From positions 1 through 7,194 of the forward strand of contig WGSR01000072.1 in assembly GCA_014871545.1 (NCBI GenBank): 7,194 nucleotides of DNA. The letters run 5' to 3'. A program made the position numbers and the translations under genes. Of this stretch, positions 1 through 6,718 are shown one piece after another. The stretch comes from Collinsella sp. (lineage in GTDB: Bacteria > Actinomycetota > Coriobacteriia > Coriobacteriales > Coriobacteriaceae). The notes under the pieces were generated by a model. The model worked only from the letters and a program-made list of their open reading frames with translations. It ran no database searches and was not told where the DNA came from. Every line of letters starts with the position of its first letter. Position 1 is the first letter of the stretch.

Positions 1-611
1 CCCAATATGGACAGAAGCAACGCCGGCAAGATGAGTGTGCCGGTGGGAATCAGCAGCTTGACGGGCGCACGCTCGATCTCGCGCTCGACCGCGGCGCGAT
101 GAGCCGCACGGATCTCGCGACTTTGAGCGGCCAGTGTCTCGGCAAGTGGGGCACCCAGGGCGAGCGCCTGCCCCACCGTGATGGCAAAGGTCTCGAGCGC
201 TCGCACGTCCAGGTCGCGTGCGGCGGCCAACAACTCGTCCTCACGCGTGCCCACGCCCACCTGCCACGCCATGCAGGCCCGCTCAAGTCGAAGAGCCAGC
301 ACTGACCGGCGGTTGGCGCAGAAAATCTCAAGCGCCGCATCAAACGAAAGACCGGCCGAAAGACCCAAGCGCACAACATCGATCATCTCGGACACTTCGC
401 CGAGCGATACTCGCGCCGGGCCGCCCGCTCCAACCGCGCCCTTCATTCGCGCGGTCAGAGCATCGACCACCGAGCGACCCGCGGCAGCGACCAGCACCGC
501 CTCGCGCTTGCAGGCCTCTGCGATCTTGCGTGCATCCGCCCGATCCAAACCCGTCGCGACAAATGCACTCAGGGCGCACAGGCAAGCCGCAACTGCAACC
601 GGGGCGCTCAC
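1..611 (-). CDS. tadC: TadC-like inner-membrane platform protein of the Tad/Flp pilus (3' end cut by window)
   Basis: Second membrane platform subunit of the type IVc (Tad) pilus machine, expected to pair with TadB around the CpaF motor in the cytoplasmic membrane. The frame gives 203 codons before the edge. Residues 3-20 form a hydrophobic N-terminal segment. A T2SSF (GspF-type) helical domain runs from about 68 to 185, with a heptad-like region at 136-180 and the typical basic-to-membrane junction RAPVKLLIPTGTLILPALLL at 181-200. TadC proteins usually end soon after this last helix, so probably only a short tail is missing. The start is GTG at 611-609, overlapping the tadB stop as GTGA, which implies translational coupling. 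The bases just upstream (GGTGGAG) are a modest, close ribosome site. The first ATG in frame would remove the N-terminal helix, so GTG is preferred. Family assignment rests on domain pattern and gene order. Flp pilin or TadE-like genes may follow off the left edge. Confidence 0.88.
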   Translation of the reverse strand, partial: MSAPVAVAACLCALSAFVATGLDRADARKIAEACKREAVLVAAAGRSVVDALTARMKGAVGAGGPARVSLGEVSEMIDVVRLGLSAGLSFDAALEIFCANRRSVLALRLERACMAWQVGVGTREDELLAAARDLDVRALETFAITVGQALALGAPLAETLAAQSREIRAAHRAAVEREIERAPVKLLIPTGTLILPALLLSIL

Positions 612-1534
612 AGCTCCACCCGCATAATGCGCCTGATAACCACCAGGGCAACGGCGTTGAGGGCAAGACCCAGCGCCACAGCGCCCGCGCCGGCAGGCGT
701 CGCAAGACCGCGACGAAAATCTGCCGAAAGCAGCGCCAACACCGCGCACATGCCCGCCGGCATCGCCGCGACCATATGCGCAGACATGCGAGCCTGCGAC
801 GTCTTGACATCCAGGCGGCGCTTGAGCTCAATGCGCTCCCCCACCATGCTCGACGCCTCGGACAGTAAGTCGGCAAGCGGAGCACCGGTGCGCTGAGACA
901 CCTTAAGCGCCAAGGTCACAAGCGAAAGACCGGGGGCGTCGATGCGCACGAGCAAGTCATCGAGCGCATCGGTCGCCGAGATGCCGCAATCGATCGCCGC
1001 CGCCACCCGCAAAAACTCGGTATGCACCGGCTCTTGCGCATGAGCGCCCACAAAGCGCATGCCCTGGGCCAGCGAATGTCCCGAGGCAAGCGACATGGAA
1101 AGTGCGGTAAACGCCTCGGGCATGGCCTCTTCTGCATCGTGTTGCTCGCGCCGGCTCTCAAAGCCATCCCGAGCGGCGCCAGCGGCAATCGGAGCAACAA
1201 GTCCCAAGGCAAATCCGAGGGGCGATAACGACACCATCGTTAGTAAAACGCAGCAGACACCGCTCGATAGCAGCAGAAACGCCAAACGCCCCGAAGCATC
1301 TTCGATCACGAGGCCAAGGCGATGCGCCGGAGCCAGCGATGCCCACGAACGGGCGATCTTTTTCAGCAGATCGTTTTCCACCAGCTCACGCGGCAGCTTC
1401 TCTGCCGCCGTCTCGAGCGCCTGACGCGCCAGCTCCGCCGGCGGCACCTGCGGCACACGAGGTTCCGCCCCGCACGCCGTCGCAACAGAAAACCCTGCCA
1501 AACCCCCTACGACGAGGGGCACAGCGACCTCCAT
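608..1534 (-). CDS. tadB: TadB-like inner-membrane platform protein of the Tad/Flp pilus
   Basis: Polytopic GspF-type protein of 308 residues, the usual length for TadB. With TadC it would form the platform that turns CpaF ATPase movement into pilin extraction from the membrane. Hydrophobic segments are seen at about 1-20, 84-101, 104-121, 250-270 and 281-301. The cytoplasmic T2SSF domain spans about 136-262 and contains the family-like stretch EAFTALSMSLASGHSLAQGM (140-159), followed by RTGAPLADLL (215-224), which resembles the common GxPLxxxL pattern. The start is ATG at 1534-1532, 28 bases inside the end of cpaF, with a perfect AGGAGGT six bases upstream. Its stop overlaps the tadC start by four bases. 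The residue 20-80 region between the first two membrane segments is charged and helical, as in other TadB proteins. I see no truncation or frameshift. Confidence 0.93.
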   Translation of the reverse strand: MEVAVPLVVGGLAGFSVATACGAEPRVPQVPPAELARQALETAAEKLPRELVENDLLKKIARSWASLAPAHRLGLVIEDASGRLAFLLLSSGVCCVLLTMVSLSPLGFALGLVAPIAAGAARDGFESRREQHDAEEAMPEAFTALSMSLASGHSLAQGMRFVGAHAQEPVHTEFLRVAAAIDCGISATDALDDLLVRIDAPGLSLVTLALKVSQRTGAPLADLLSEASSMVGERIELKRRLDVKTSQARMSAHMVAAMPAGMCAVLALLSADFRRGLATPAGAGAVALGLALNAVALVVIRRIMRVEL

Positions 1535-2835
1535 TCGTCCACCTCCTCTTGTGTGAGCGTCCCCGACCGCAGGCCTTCTGCAATAAACGGCGGCTCGCGG
1601 TCAAGCGTCCAGGTGCGCTCGGCGGCATCGAAAGTCACATAGCGCTCGAGCTCTACGCCGCCCGACGCGGCGCGACGCACCCCCGAATACGAGGAGACGA
1701 AGCGCCTGCCATCGGCGTGGCGCTCAGACATCACGATGCCGTCGAGCGCCATGGCAATCTGCTCCTCGATGAGCTCGCTCGGCAGATCGATGCCATAACG
1801 TGCAAGCAACGTCAGACGCACCACGGTCTCCTGCTCGGAACCCGCATGAAGCGTGGTGAGCGACCCGTCGTGGCCCGTGTTCATGGCCTGCAACATGTCG
1901 CAGCACTCGGCACCGCGCACCTCGCCCACCACGATGCGGTCGGGGCGCATGCGCAGGGCATTGGTCACCAGGTCGCGGATCGTCACCGCGCCCTCGCCCT
2001 CAATTGAAGCCTCGCGCGCCTCTAGGCACACCACGTGCGGATGATGCGCAAACTTGAGCTCGGCAGAGTCCTCGATCGTCACGATGCGCTCGCCGGTGGA
2101 GATCTCGCATGACAACGCGTTGAGCAGGGTGGTCTTACCAGATCCCGTGCCTCCCGCAACCGCCAGGTCCTGTCGCAGCGACACCGCGCACGACAGCAGC
2201 TGCGCATACCAAAGCGGCAGCGACCCCAGCCCCACAAGCTCGTCCAGCGAGCAGATACGGTCCGAGAACTTTCGGATGGTGAGAATCGGTCCGTCAATCG
2301 CCACAGGCGGAATCACCGCGTTGACGCGATAGCCCGTTTTGAGGCGGGCGTTGACGATGGGGCTGCGCTCGTCGATACGGCGGCCAAGTGGCGAGATGAT
2401 GCGGTCGATAAGCACACGAATCTGCTCATCATCCTCAAACGCATGCTCGATGGGGTACAAGACGCCGCCGCGTTCAAAGAAAGCCGAGCGGCAGCCGTTG
2501 ATCATGATCTCGGTAACGGTGTCGTCCTCGATGAGCGGCTGCAACGGCCCCAAGCCCACCACGTCATCCAAAATCTCGTCGATGATGGTCTCGCGCTCGG
2601 GCGTCGCGAGATCGGTCGGCTCCTCAACATTGAGCGCCGCCTCCACCGCGGGACGCAATTCCGAGCGGGCAAGTACCGGGTCGATATAGGCGCTGATACG
2701 CGCCACTTCGTCGTAACCCATGCGGTCCATCACGGCGCGCTTAGTGCGTCGTTTCACCGCGCGGCGACGCCCCGCATCTACAGGAGCTGCCGCCGCTGCA
2801 GCGCCGGCAGCCTTAATCCTCGTTTGCAGGCTCAT
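1507..2835 (-). CDS. cpaF: CpaF/TadA secretion ATPase, motor of the Tad/Flp pilus
   Basis: Cytoplasmic hexameric ATPase of the PilT/GspE (T2SSE) superfamily that powers Flp pilus assembly and, in Caulobacter, also retraction. All catalytic boxes are visible in the 442 residues: Walker A GGTGSGKT at 228-235 (Lys234), the Asp box TIEDSAELK at 253-261, Walker B RPDRIVVGEVRG at 297-308 with catalytic Glu305, and the His box GHDGSLTTLHA at 321-331. The N-terminal half has the CpaF landmarks GLGPLQPLIEDDTVTEIMIN (94-113) and RIDERSPIVNARL (153-165). Residues 1-35 are rich in Ala and Arg/Lys and look flexible. Length is normal. The ATG at 2835-2833 overlaps the cpaE stop as ATGA, with GAGGGTGA about eight bases upstream, which supports coupling to cpaE. 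A general type II or type IV pilus ATPase is less likely because the neighbours are CpaB, CpaE, TadB and TadC. Confidence 0.96.
   Translation of the reverse strand: MSLQTRIKAAGAAAAAAPVDAGRRRAVKRRTKRAVMDRMGYDEVARISAYIDPVLARSELRPAVEAALNVEEPTDLATPERETIIDEILDDVVGLGPLQPLIEDDTVTEIMINGCRSAFFERGGVLYPIEHAFEDDEQIRVLIDRIISPLGRRIDERSPIVNARLKTGYRVNAVIPPVAIDGPILTIRKFSDRICSLDELVGLGSLPLWYAQLLSCAVSLRQDLAVAGGTGSGKTTLLNALSCEISTGERIVTIEDSAELKFAHHPHVVCLEAREASIEGEGAVTIRDLVTNALRMRPDRIVVGEVRGAECCDMLQAMNTGHDGSLTTLHAGSEQETVVRLTLLARYGIDLPSELIEEQIAMALDGIVMSERHADGRRFVSSYSGVRRAASGGVELERYVTFDAAERTWTLDREPPFIAEGLRSGTLTQEEVDEWRSLCPSS
1541..1547 (-). promoter_or_regulatory. Ribosome binding site of tadB inside the cpaF coding sequence
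   Basis: The minus strand reads AGGAGGT, a full match to the anti-Shine-Dalgarno core, six bases before the tadB ATG. It is made of cpaF codons for Glu-Glu-Val near the C terminus. It decides the tadB start and explains how tadB can be translated well despite starting before cpaF ends. Confidence 0.8.
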
Positions 2836-4481
2836 CGCTGATCACCCTCGCGCGACCAGGGAAGGCGGATACGCGGGCGTTCGGTACGCGTTGCACGGTC
2901 GGCGACTATATCGCTCCAAGGGCCGACGGCGCACCCCAGTTCCACGAGCATCTCGCGCGTGGCCTCGCGCACGCTGGTCGCAAAAGCGCTGGTCTGACCC
3001 ACTGCCTCGTCGGCGCGCCCAAACGCCATGAGCGCGGCGAGATCCTGCCCGCCATCGGCGATACGAATCTTGGAGCTCAACGCACAGGCAATCTCAAAGC
3101 GCATGGCGACGTCCTCGTCTGCCCCGCGCGCACCGAACCGGTTGAACACGGCGCTCATGCGCGTGCGCGGCACACCTACTCGACTTGCCAGTTCAATGAC
3201 GCGCGATGCCGATGTCGCGGACGACACCGCCGCATCGCCAACGACCAGGCAACGGTCGCTCGCCGCCACCGCAGCCGCCACGGCATCGCCCCAAAAGACC
3301 GAGGTATCGATAAAGACCACGTCGGATTCGCGACGCAGGACATCGAGCAGTAGCTCCACCGGACGTGCCATGAGCTCGGCTTGCTCGGGCGCCGCGACGG
3401 GACCCCAGAGCGTAACGCCCGGCGCCACGCGCTGGGATGCGGCTACGATATCCGGCTCGGTGAGCGTGCCCGCCGCCGACGGCTCGATAAGTGCCGCCAT
3501 ATCGCGCGGAGCATCGACGCCTAACAAGTCGTAAAGGTTTCCAAACATCAGGTCCAGGTCGAGCACGGCGGCACGCAAGCCCAACAGCGACGATGTGTGT
3601 GCCATGGTGGCAACGATCGTCGACTTGCCGCAACCGCCCGAACCCGAAATGGCGCAGATGACCGGAGCTCGATGCTGCGGAGCGGCAGCGTCTGCCGGCG
3701 GCATCGGAGGCGGCGGGGCGGGCGTCGGCGACAGCGTCCCCGTCTCCCCCGCCGCAACCACACGCTGCGTCCAAGCCGGCATGGCGGCTTGTTCGGTCTG
3801 CAAGGCAGGCTCGTTCTGTGCAATCTGCTCATGCTGCATCAGCGACAACTCGCCGCACCCGGCAAAGCCCTCAACTTCGTCGAGTTCATCCGCCAGATTC
3901 ACGCCGTGCACGTATCCCATATCTACAGCCGGGGAGTCGCCAGCATGCTGTGCCGGCCCTCCAGCGTCATCGTATACAAGGGGGTTCCGGGGGCGCCGAC
4001 CATGCTCGGCTTCCGCTTTTCCATAATCATCAACACGCGGGCCTCTTGTAGCGCGAGGCGCCCCGGGTTCCCTATCAACAAAAGCATCGGGCTCAATCGT
4101 CATGCGCCGATCGGAATCAACCGCTCCCTCGCCCGCGCGCCCGTTGCCGCATATACTGTGCGCAGCGATGACCTCGGTCGCCCCCGCACGAAACAGTCCC
4201 TCGATATCCGACGGATCGAGCACTTCTATCAACACGACCACGCGACTCACGCGGCCTTCGGCCGTCAGGCGCGCAACAGTCTTGCGCACATCTTCGATAT
4301 CAAACAGAGACGCCGCGATGATGGCAGCCCCGCGGCGCGACGGAAACGCCCGCGCCATGGAAACCAGCCCGTCCAGGTCACCCACGCGAAGCACCTGTGC
4401 ACCCGCATCACGGCCCTCGACTTCCTGCTGCAACAGCCCGTAATCGCCGCACGCGCAGCACGCAAGCCAGATCGCCTTCAT
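2832..4481 (-). CDS. cpaE: CpaE/TadZ-like ParA/MinD-family ATPase, Tad pilus localisation factor
   Basis: CpaE/TadZ proteins place the Tad machine, often at a cell pole. They join a receiver-like N-terminal domain to a ParA/MinD ATPase. Numbering from the alternative GTG at 4484, residues 3-112 look like a degenerate receiver fold, with LFRAGATEVIAAHS at 97-110 resembling the end of CheY-like domains. Residues 113-272 are a long, charged, low-complexity linker ending in a proline run (253-263). The ATPase domain follows: P-loop SGSGGCGKST (280-289), A' motif LDLDLMFGN (308-316) and Walker B VVFIDTS (389-395). The usual signature lysine of deviant Walker A (KGGxGK) is serine here. The tail (531-550) is basic. 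ATG at 4481 is preferred, overlapping the cpaB stop by one base; GTG at 4484 gives one extra residue and is equally close to GGAGG at 4491-4495. Assignment is firm from domains plus position between cpaB and cpaF. Confidence 0.9.
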   Translation of the reverse strand: MKAIWLACCACGDYGLLQQEVEGRDAGAQVLRVGDLDGLVSMARAFPSRRGAAIIAASLFDIEDVRKTVARLTAEGRVSRVVVLIEVLDPSDIEGLFRAGATEVIAAHSICGNGRAGEGAVDSDRRMTIEPDAFVDREPGAPRATRGPRVDDYGKAEAEHGRRPRNPLVYDDAGGPAQHAGDSPAVDMGYVHGVNLADELDEVEGFAGCGELSLMQHEQIAQNEPALQTEQAAMPAWTQRVVAAGETGTLSPTPAPPPPMPPADAAAPQHRAPVICAISGSGGCGKSTIVATMAHTSSLLGLRAAVLDLDLMFGNLYDLLGVDAPRDMAALIEPSAAGTLTEPDIVAASQRVAPGVTLWGPVAAPEQAELMARPVELLLDVLRRESDVVFIDTSVFWGDAVAAAVAASDRCLVVGDAAVSSATSASRVIELASRVGVPRTRMSAVFNRFGARGADEDVAMRFEIACALSSKIRIADGGQDLAALMAFGRADEAVGQTSAFATSVREATREMLVELGCAVGPWSDIVADRATRTERPRIRLPWSREGDQR

Positions 4482-5140
4482 CACTCGTCGCCTCCGCTCT
4501 TTTTGCCGCGCGCCGTGGCGGGAATCGTCAAGCTGACCGTTCCCTTGCCCGAGGCTCCCAGCAGTTCCTTGACGTCTTCGGGGTCAGCCGCCAGCGTCAC
4601 CCATTCGATCTTGCCCTCGCGCGTGGCACCGGAATTCTCACTGGTATCGATCACGTGCGCGCCGCACAGTCGATCGGTTACGTCATCTTTTTGCACGTAC
4701 ACGTCCACATAGCTGCCCACGCCCGTGGCACCGCCGACCGAGTGCTCGGCATCGACCGCCACCGAAACGGCGACCTTGCCCTTAGGCACCTCGAGCTTGT
4801 GGCTCTCGGCCTTGGTGTAGACATTGCAGATCACGGCGTTTTTGGGAATACGCGAAGTCGTCACGTCGCCGCGCACCTGGCGCAGCTCGGTCGCCGCGTC
4901 ACGCGGCAGCAGACTCGTCAGCCATTCCTGGGTTATGACATTGGTCTCATCGAGGGTCTCGCCCACATCGATATCGCGCGCCGCGACGCATACCTCGACG
5001 CGATCGCCACCGTACTTGGCCAAGGTCTCAGCCTGGACCTGTTCGGCTTGCGAGCGGATCGACGAGCCGTAAACCATGCAGAGCAGAGCAGCGAGCACGC
5101 CCGCGACCAGACTGATGGCGATGCGCTTGCTCTTGTTCAC
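4481..5140 (-). CDS. cpaB: CpaB/RcpC-like SAF-domain pilus assembly protein
   Basis: First gene of the pilus operon. The product has 219 residues. A membrane anchor follows a short basic start (VNKSKR) and covers about residues 6-25; the rest should lie outside the cytoplasmic membrane. A SAF domain covers roughly 46-110, with the typical VCVAARDIDVGETLDETNV pattern and the later SRIPKNAVIC. An RcpC/CpaB-type beta domain covers about 115-207, with VGSYVDVYVQ matching the usual G-x-R/Y-VDV pattern. In Gram-negative bacteria this protein works with the outer-membrane secretin; no secretin is seen here, so its partner in this cell is unknown. The start is GTG at 5140-5138, five bases after AGGAG. 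An ATG fifteen bases upstream (5155) would add MRGAA but has no ribosome site and is less likely. Its stop overlaps the cpaE start. Possible alternative names are rcpC or simply SAF-domain protein. Confidence 0.88.
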   Translation of the reverse strand: MNKSKRIAISLVAGVLAALLCMVYGSSIRSQAEQVQAETLAKYGGDRVEVCVAARDIDVGETLDETNVITQEWLTSLLPRDAATELRQVRGDVTTSRIPKNAVICNVYTKAESHKLEVPKGKVAVSVAVDAEHSVGGATGVGSYVDVYVQKDDVTDRLCGAHVIDTSENSGATREGKIEWVTLAADPEDVKELLGASGKGTVSLTIPATARGKKSGGDE

Positions 5141-5145
5141 GGCCG

Positions 5146-5150
5146 CTCCT
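5146..5150 (-). promoter_or_regulatory. Ribosome binding site that sets the cpaB start
   Basis: The minus strand reads AGAGGAGC; AGGAG lies five bases before the GTG at 5140. The alternative ATG at 5155 lies upstream of this site and has no purine-rich match of its own, so the shorter protein is preferred. Confidence 0.7.
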
Positions 5151-5163
5151 CTCATGGCAGTGC

Positions 5164-5177
5164 CGGGCGAATGCCCG
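5164..5177 (-). other. Small hairpin in the cpaB 5' leader
   Basis: CGGGC (5164-5168) and GCCCG (5173-5177) form a 5-base-pair stem with a 4-base loop, about 13 bases upstream of the cpaB ribosome site on the minus strand. It could affect mRNA stability or ribosome access, but it is short and may be chance in GC-rich DNA. Confidence 0.25.
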
Positions 5178-5220
5178 TACCACCATTGTCTGGGCGGTCA
5201 GAGCGCAAAGCGGCGCAATC

Positions 5221-5302
5221 GCGATCTTGGTTTTCGATGTCAAACCAATCGCTGACCAAAAGCTGACCAGCCCGTCAAGCTCGTGGCAAGGTTTTGGTCA
5301 GC
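5221..5302 (-). promoter_or_regulatory. Repeat-rich leader of the tad operon, candidate regulator binding region
   Basis: This stretch lies 80-160 bases upstream of cpaB, after the rsgA terminator. The 8-mer GCTGACCA occurs on the plus strand at 5251-5258 and 5262-5269, exactly one helical turn (11 bases) apart, and inverted as TGGTCAGC at 5295-5302. The outer copies extend to an exact 11-base inverted pair GCTGACCAAAA / TTTTGGTCAGC. Next to it is a second symmetric element, TTGGTTT (5227-5233) with AAACCAA (5242-5248) around an 8-base spacer. On the minus strand there are -35-like cores TTGACA (5243-5238) and TTGACG (5278-5273 and 5309-5304), but none has a convincing -10 box 16-18 bases downstream. 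I infer an operator region for an activated promoter; the regulator is unknown. Confidence 0.45.
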
Positions 5303-5340
5303 ACGTCAACAAACTGCATGTTTCGAGGCTTTTCCGCAGG

Positions 5341-5374
5341 AAAAAAGCCGTCTCCCGAACAGTTGGGAGACGGC
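5341..5374 (-). terminator. Rho-independent terminator of rsgA
   Basis: On the minus strand GCCGTCTCCC pairs perfectly with GGGAGACGGC (10 base pairs, extendable by a G-U and an A-U pair to leave a 4-base loop). It is followed directly by six T. It starts 18 bases after the rsgA stop. On the plus strand no T-run follows, so it acts in one direction. It separates rsgA from the pilus operon. Confidence 0.93.
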
Positions 5375-5392
5375 TGTCATAGGAAAAATCAA

Positions 5393-6577
5393 TTACAGAT
5401 GAACATCGGGATCGAGCATTTGAGCGCTCACGCGCATGGATGACGCCAAGTTTTGGAACGTTTCCAGACGCAGACTGTCGATCTGCCCGGCGTCCTCGGC
5501 CTCGCGAACGGCGCAACCCGGCTCATGGGTATGTGTGCAATCGCCAAACCGGCACGCGCGCGATGCCTCGACAATCTCGGGGAAGGCGCGCGCCAGACCC
5601 CGCTCGTGACCCACGAGCGGTAGGCTGCGCAGGCCCGGGGCATCGGCGATCACACCGGCGTCGCCCGGCAGCGCCACCATCACGCGCGCGACGGTAGTGT
5701 GACGGCCCTGGTCGTCGCGCTCGCGCACACCGCCGGTCGCCAACGTATCGTGGCCCAGCAGTGCATTGAGCAGCGTCGACTTGCCGGCACCCGACTCGCC
5801 CAGAATCATGGCGCAGCTCCCGGCAGGCACGCAGGCACGGACCCCGTCCAGGCCGCGGCCCTCGGCAGAGGACGTCACGATCACGCGCACGTCCGGACCT
5901 ACCAGGCGGCGCACGCGGTCCAGATCGCGCTCGAGCTCCTCGGCATCGCAGCGGTCAGCTTTGGTGAGCACCACCACCGGTTCGGCATCGCAGTCGAGCG
6001 CCAACACCAGCGAGCGCGCCACGCGGTCGAGCAGCACCTCACCGGCACCGAGCGCCTGCACGATTAGCACGCTATCCACGTTGGAGCAGAGCACCTGACG
6101 CTCTCCACGGGCACGGCCGCGCCAACGCTCAAAGCTCGTACGGCGCGGCAGAACGCACTCAATCACGCCCATATCGTGCCCGGGAGCGCGGCGCACCGCC
6201 ACACGGTCGCCCACGGCGGGCAGCAGCACCTCGTCCTCGCCGCGCGACTTGGCAAACCCCACGGCATGCTCGGCACGAAAGGTATCGTCGGCCGTCGCCA
6301 CCAGCGGAAACCCGCGATCTAAGCGCACCACGGCGCCAAGCTGCATCTGCTCGGGCTCCTCAGCATGTGCGCAAAAGTCGTCAAATGCCGCCCGCTGAGC
6401 CCCATCGACCGGCAGGTCATCAAACGCCGGGACATCCTGCAGCGCGTCAAGTCCCGGCACGCTTGCCAGCAACTCCTCGGCAGACGCGAGAGCCTCGGTC
6501 GCAAGCTTCCGACGACGATCGCGCTTAGCCCGCGCCCCCGTCGTCTTTTTCTTCGCCTTAGCCTTAGCCTTGCCCAC
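5393..6577 (-). CDS. rsgA: RsgA (YjeQ) ribosome small-subunit-dependent GTPase
   Basis: RsgA binds the 30S subunit late in assembly and couples GTP hydrolysis to release of immature-state factors. The 394 residues show the diagnostic circularly permuted order: an OB-fold at about 79-145, G4 TKAD (205-208), G5-like TSSAEG (235-240), G1 GESGAGKST (260-268), G2 GRHTT (291-295) and G3 DAPGL (312-316). A zinc finger follows, with C342-x4-C347-x-H349-x5-C355, the RsgA pattern. Residues 1-75 are an extra N-terminal extension, beginning with a Lys/Ala/Arg-rich stretch (VGKAKAKAKKK...RDRRRK), longer than in the E. coli (about 350 aa) or B. subtilis (about 300 aa) proteins. The start is GTG at 6577 with GGGAGG five bases upstream. 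A longer frame up to 6691 exists but runs through a terminator, so it is rejected. The gene stands alone between two terminators. Confidence 0.96.
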   Translation of the reverse strand: MGKAKAKAKKKTTGARAKRDRRRKLATEALASAEELLASVPGLDALQDVPAFDDLPVDGAQRAAFDDFCAHAEEPEQMQLGAVVRLDRGFPLVATADDTFRAEHAVGFAKSRGEDEVLLPAVGDRVAVRRAPGHDMGVIECVLPRRTSFERWRGRARGERQVLCSNVDSVLIVQALGAGEVLLDRVARSLVLALDCDAEPVVVLTKADRCDAEELERDLDRVRRLVGPDVRVIVTSSAEGRGLDGVRACVPAGSCAMILGESGAGKSTLLNALLGHDTLATGGVRERDDQGRHTTVARVMVALPGDAGVIADAPGLRSLPLVGHERGLARAFPEIVEASRACRFGDCTHTHEPGCAVREAEDAGQIDSLRLETFQNLASSMRVSAQMLDPDVHL

Positions 6578-6582
6578 AAGCG

Positions 6583-6588
6583 CCTCCC
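6583..6588 (-). promoter_or_regulatory. Ribosome binding site of rsgA
   Basis: GGGAGG on the minus strand, five bases before GTG 6577. It fixes the start of rsgA at the Lys-rich VGKAKAKAKKK sequence rather than any upstream codon in the same open frame. Confidence 0.75.
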
Positions 6589-6615
6589 AGCACCATAAAT
6601 CACAACTGAGCAGGT

Positions 6616-6645
6616 ATTTTAAATCAAAAAGAGCTGGCCGGGCAA
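6616..6645 (-). promoter_or_regulatory. Possible rsgA promoter overlapping the ATPase terminator
   Basis: On the minus strand TTGCCC (6645-6640) is 18 bases from TAAAAT (6621-6616), about 39 bases before the rsgA start codon. The -10 box is good, while the -35 box is weak and lies within the terminator stem. The only nearby AT-rich stretch is here, so a promoter is plausible because rsgA is preceded by a strong terminator. It is not proven. Confidence 0.3.
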
Positions 6646-6659
6646 AGCCCGACCAGCTC
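6626..6659 (-). terminator. Rho-independent terminator between the cation ATPase and rsgA
   Basis: The minus-strand RNA forms a 13-base-pair stem GAGCTGGTCGGGC / GCCCGGCCAGCTC with a single G-U pair and a UUU loop, followed directly by UUUUU. It lies 159 bases after the ATPase stop codon. No T-run follows on the plus strand, so it stops leftward transcription only. Confidence 0.92.
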
Positions 6660-6718
6660 ACAAACTTTCCCTCAGCCCTTTTCATCCGCACGGGAGAAAA
6701 GCCAGCAAAGCCACCGCA

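Noticed and set aside
340..885. Minus-strand open frame of 181 codons overlapping tadB and tadC
   Set aside because: It is out of frame with the two genes. The product is rich in Arg, Cys and Trp and lacks any family pattern, while the tadB and tadC frames both give T2SSF proteins.
1339..2007. Plus-strand open frame of 222 codons opposite cpaF and tadB
   Set aside because: Antisense shadow of the CpaF catalytic region; composition is biased and no domain is visible.
3597..4712. Long plus-strand open frame of 371 codons opposite cpaE and cpaB
   Set aside because: It lies fully antisense to genes with clear domains. The translation is Arg/His-rich with no recognisable motif and no good ribosome site. 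Long antisense frames are common in GC-rich coding DNA.
5215..5243. TTGACA with 17-base spacing as a standard sigma-70 promoter for cpaB
   Set aside because: The hexamer at the -10 position is GATTGC, a poor match to TATAAT. I keep TTGACA only as a -35-like element in a candidate control region.
6578..6691. N-terminal extension of rsgA to an upstream start at 6691
   Set aside because: It would be translated from within the upstream terminator hairpin, and the extra residues look random. GTG 6577 has a proper GGGAGG at the right distance.
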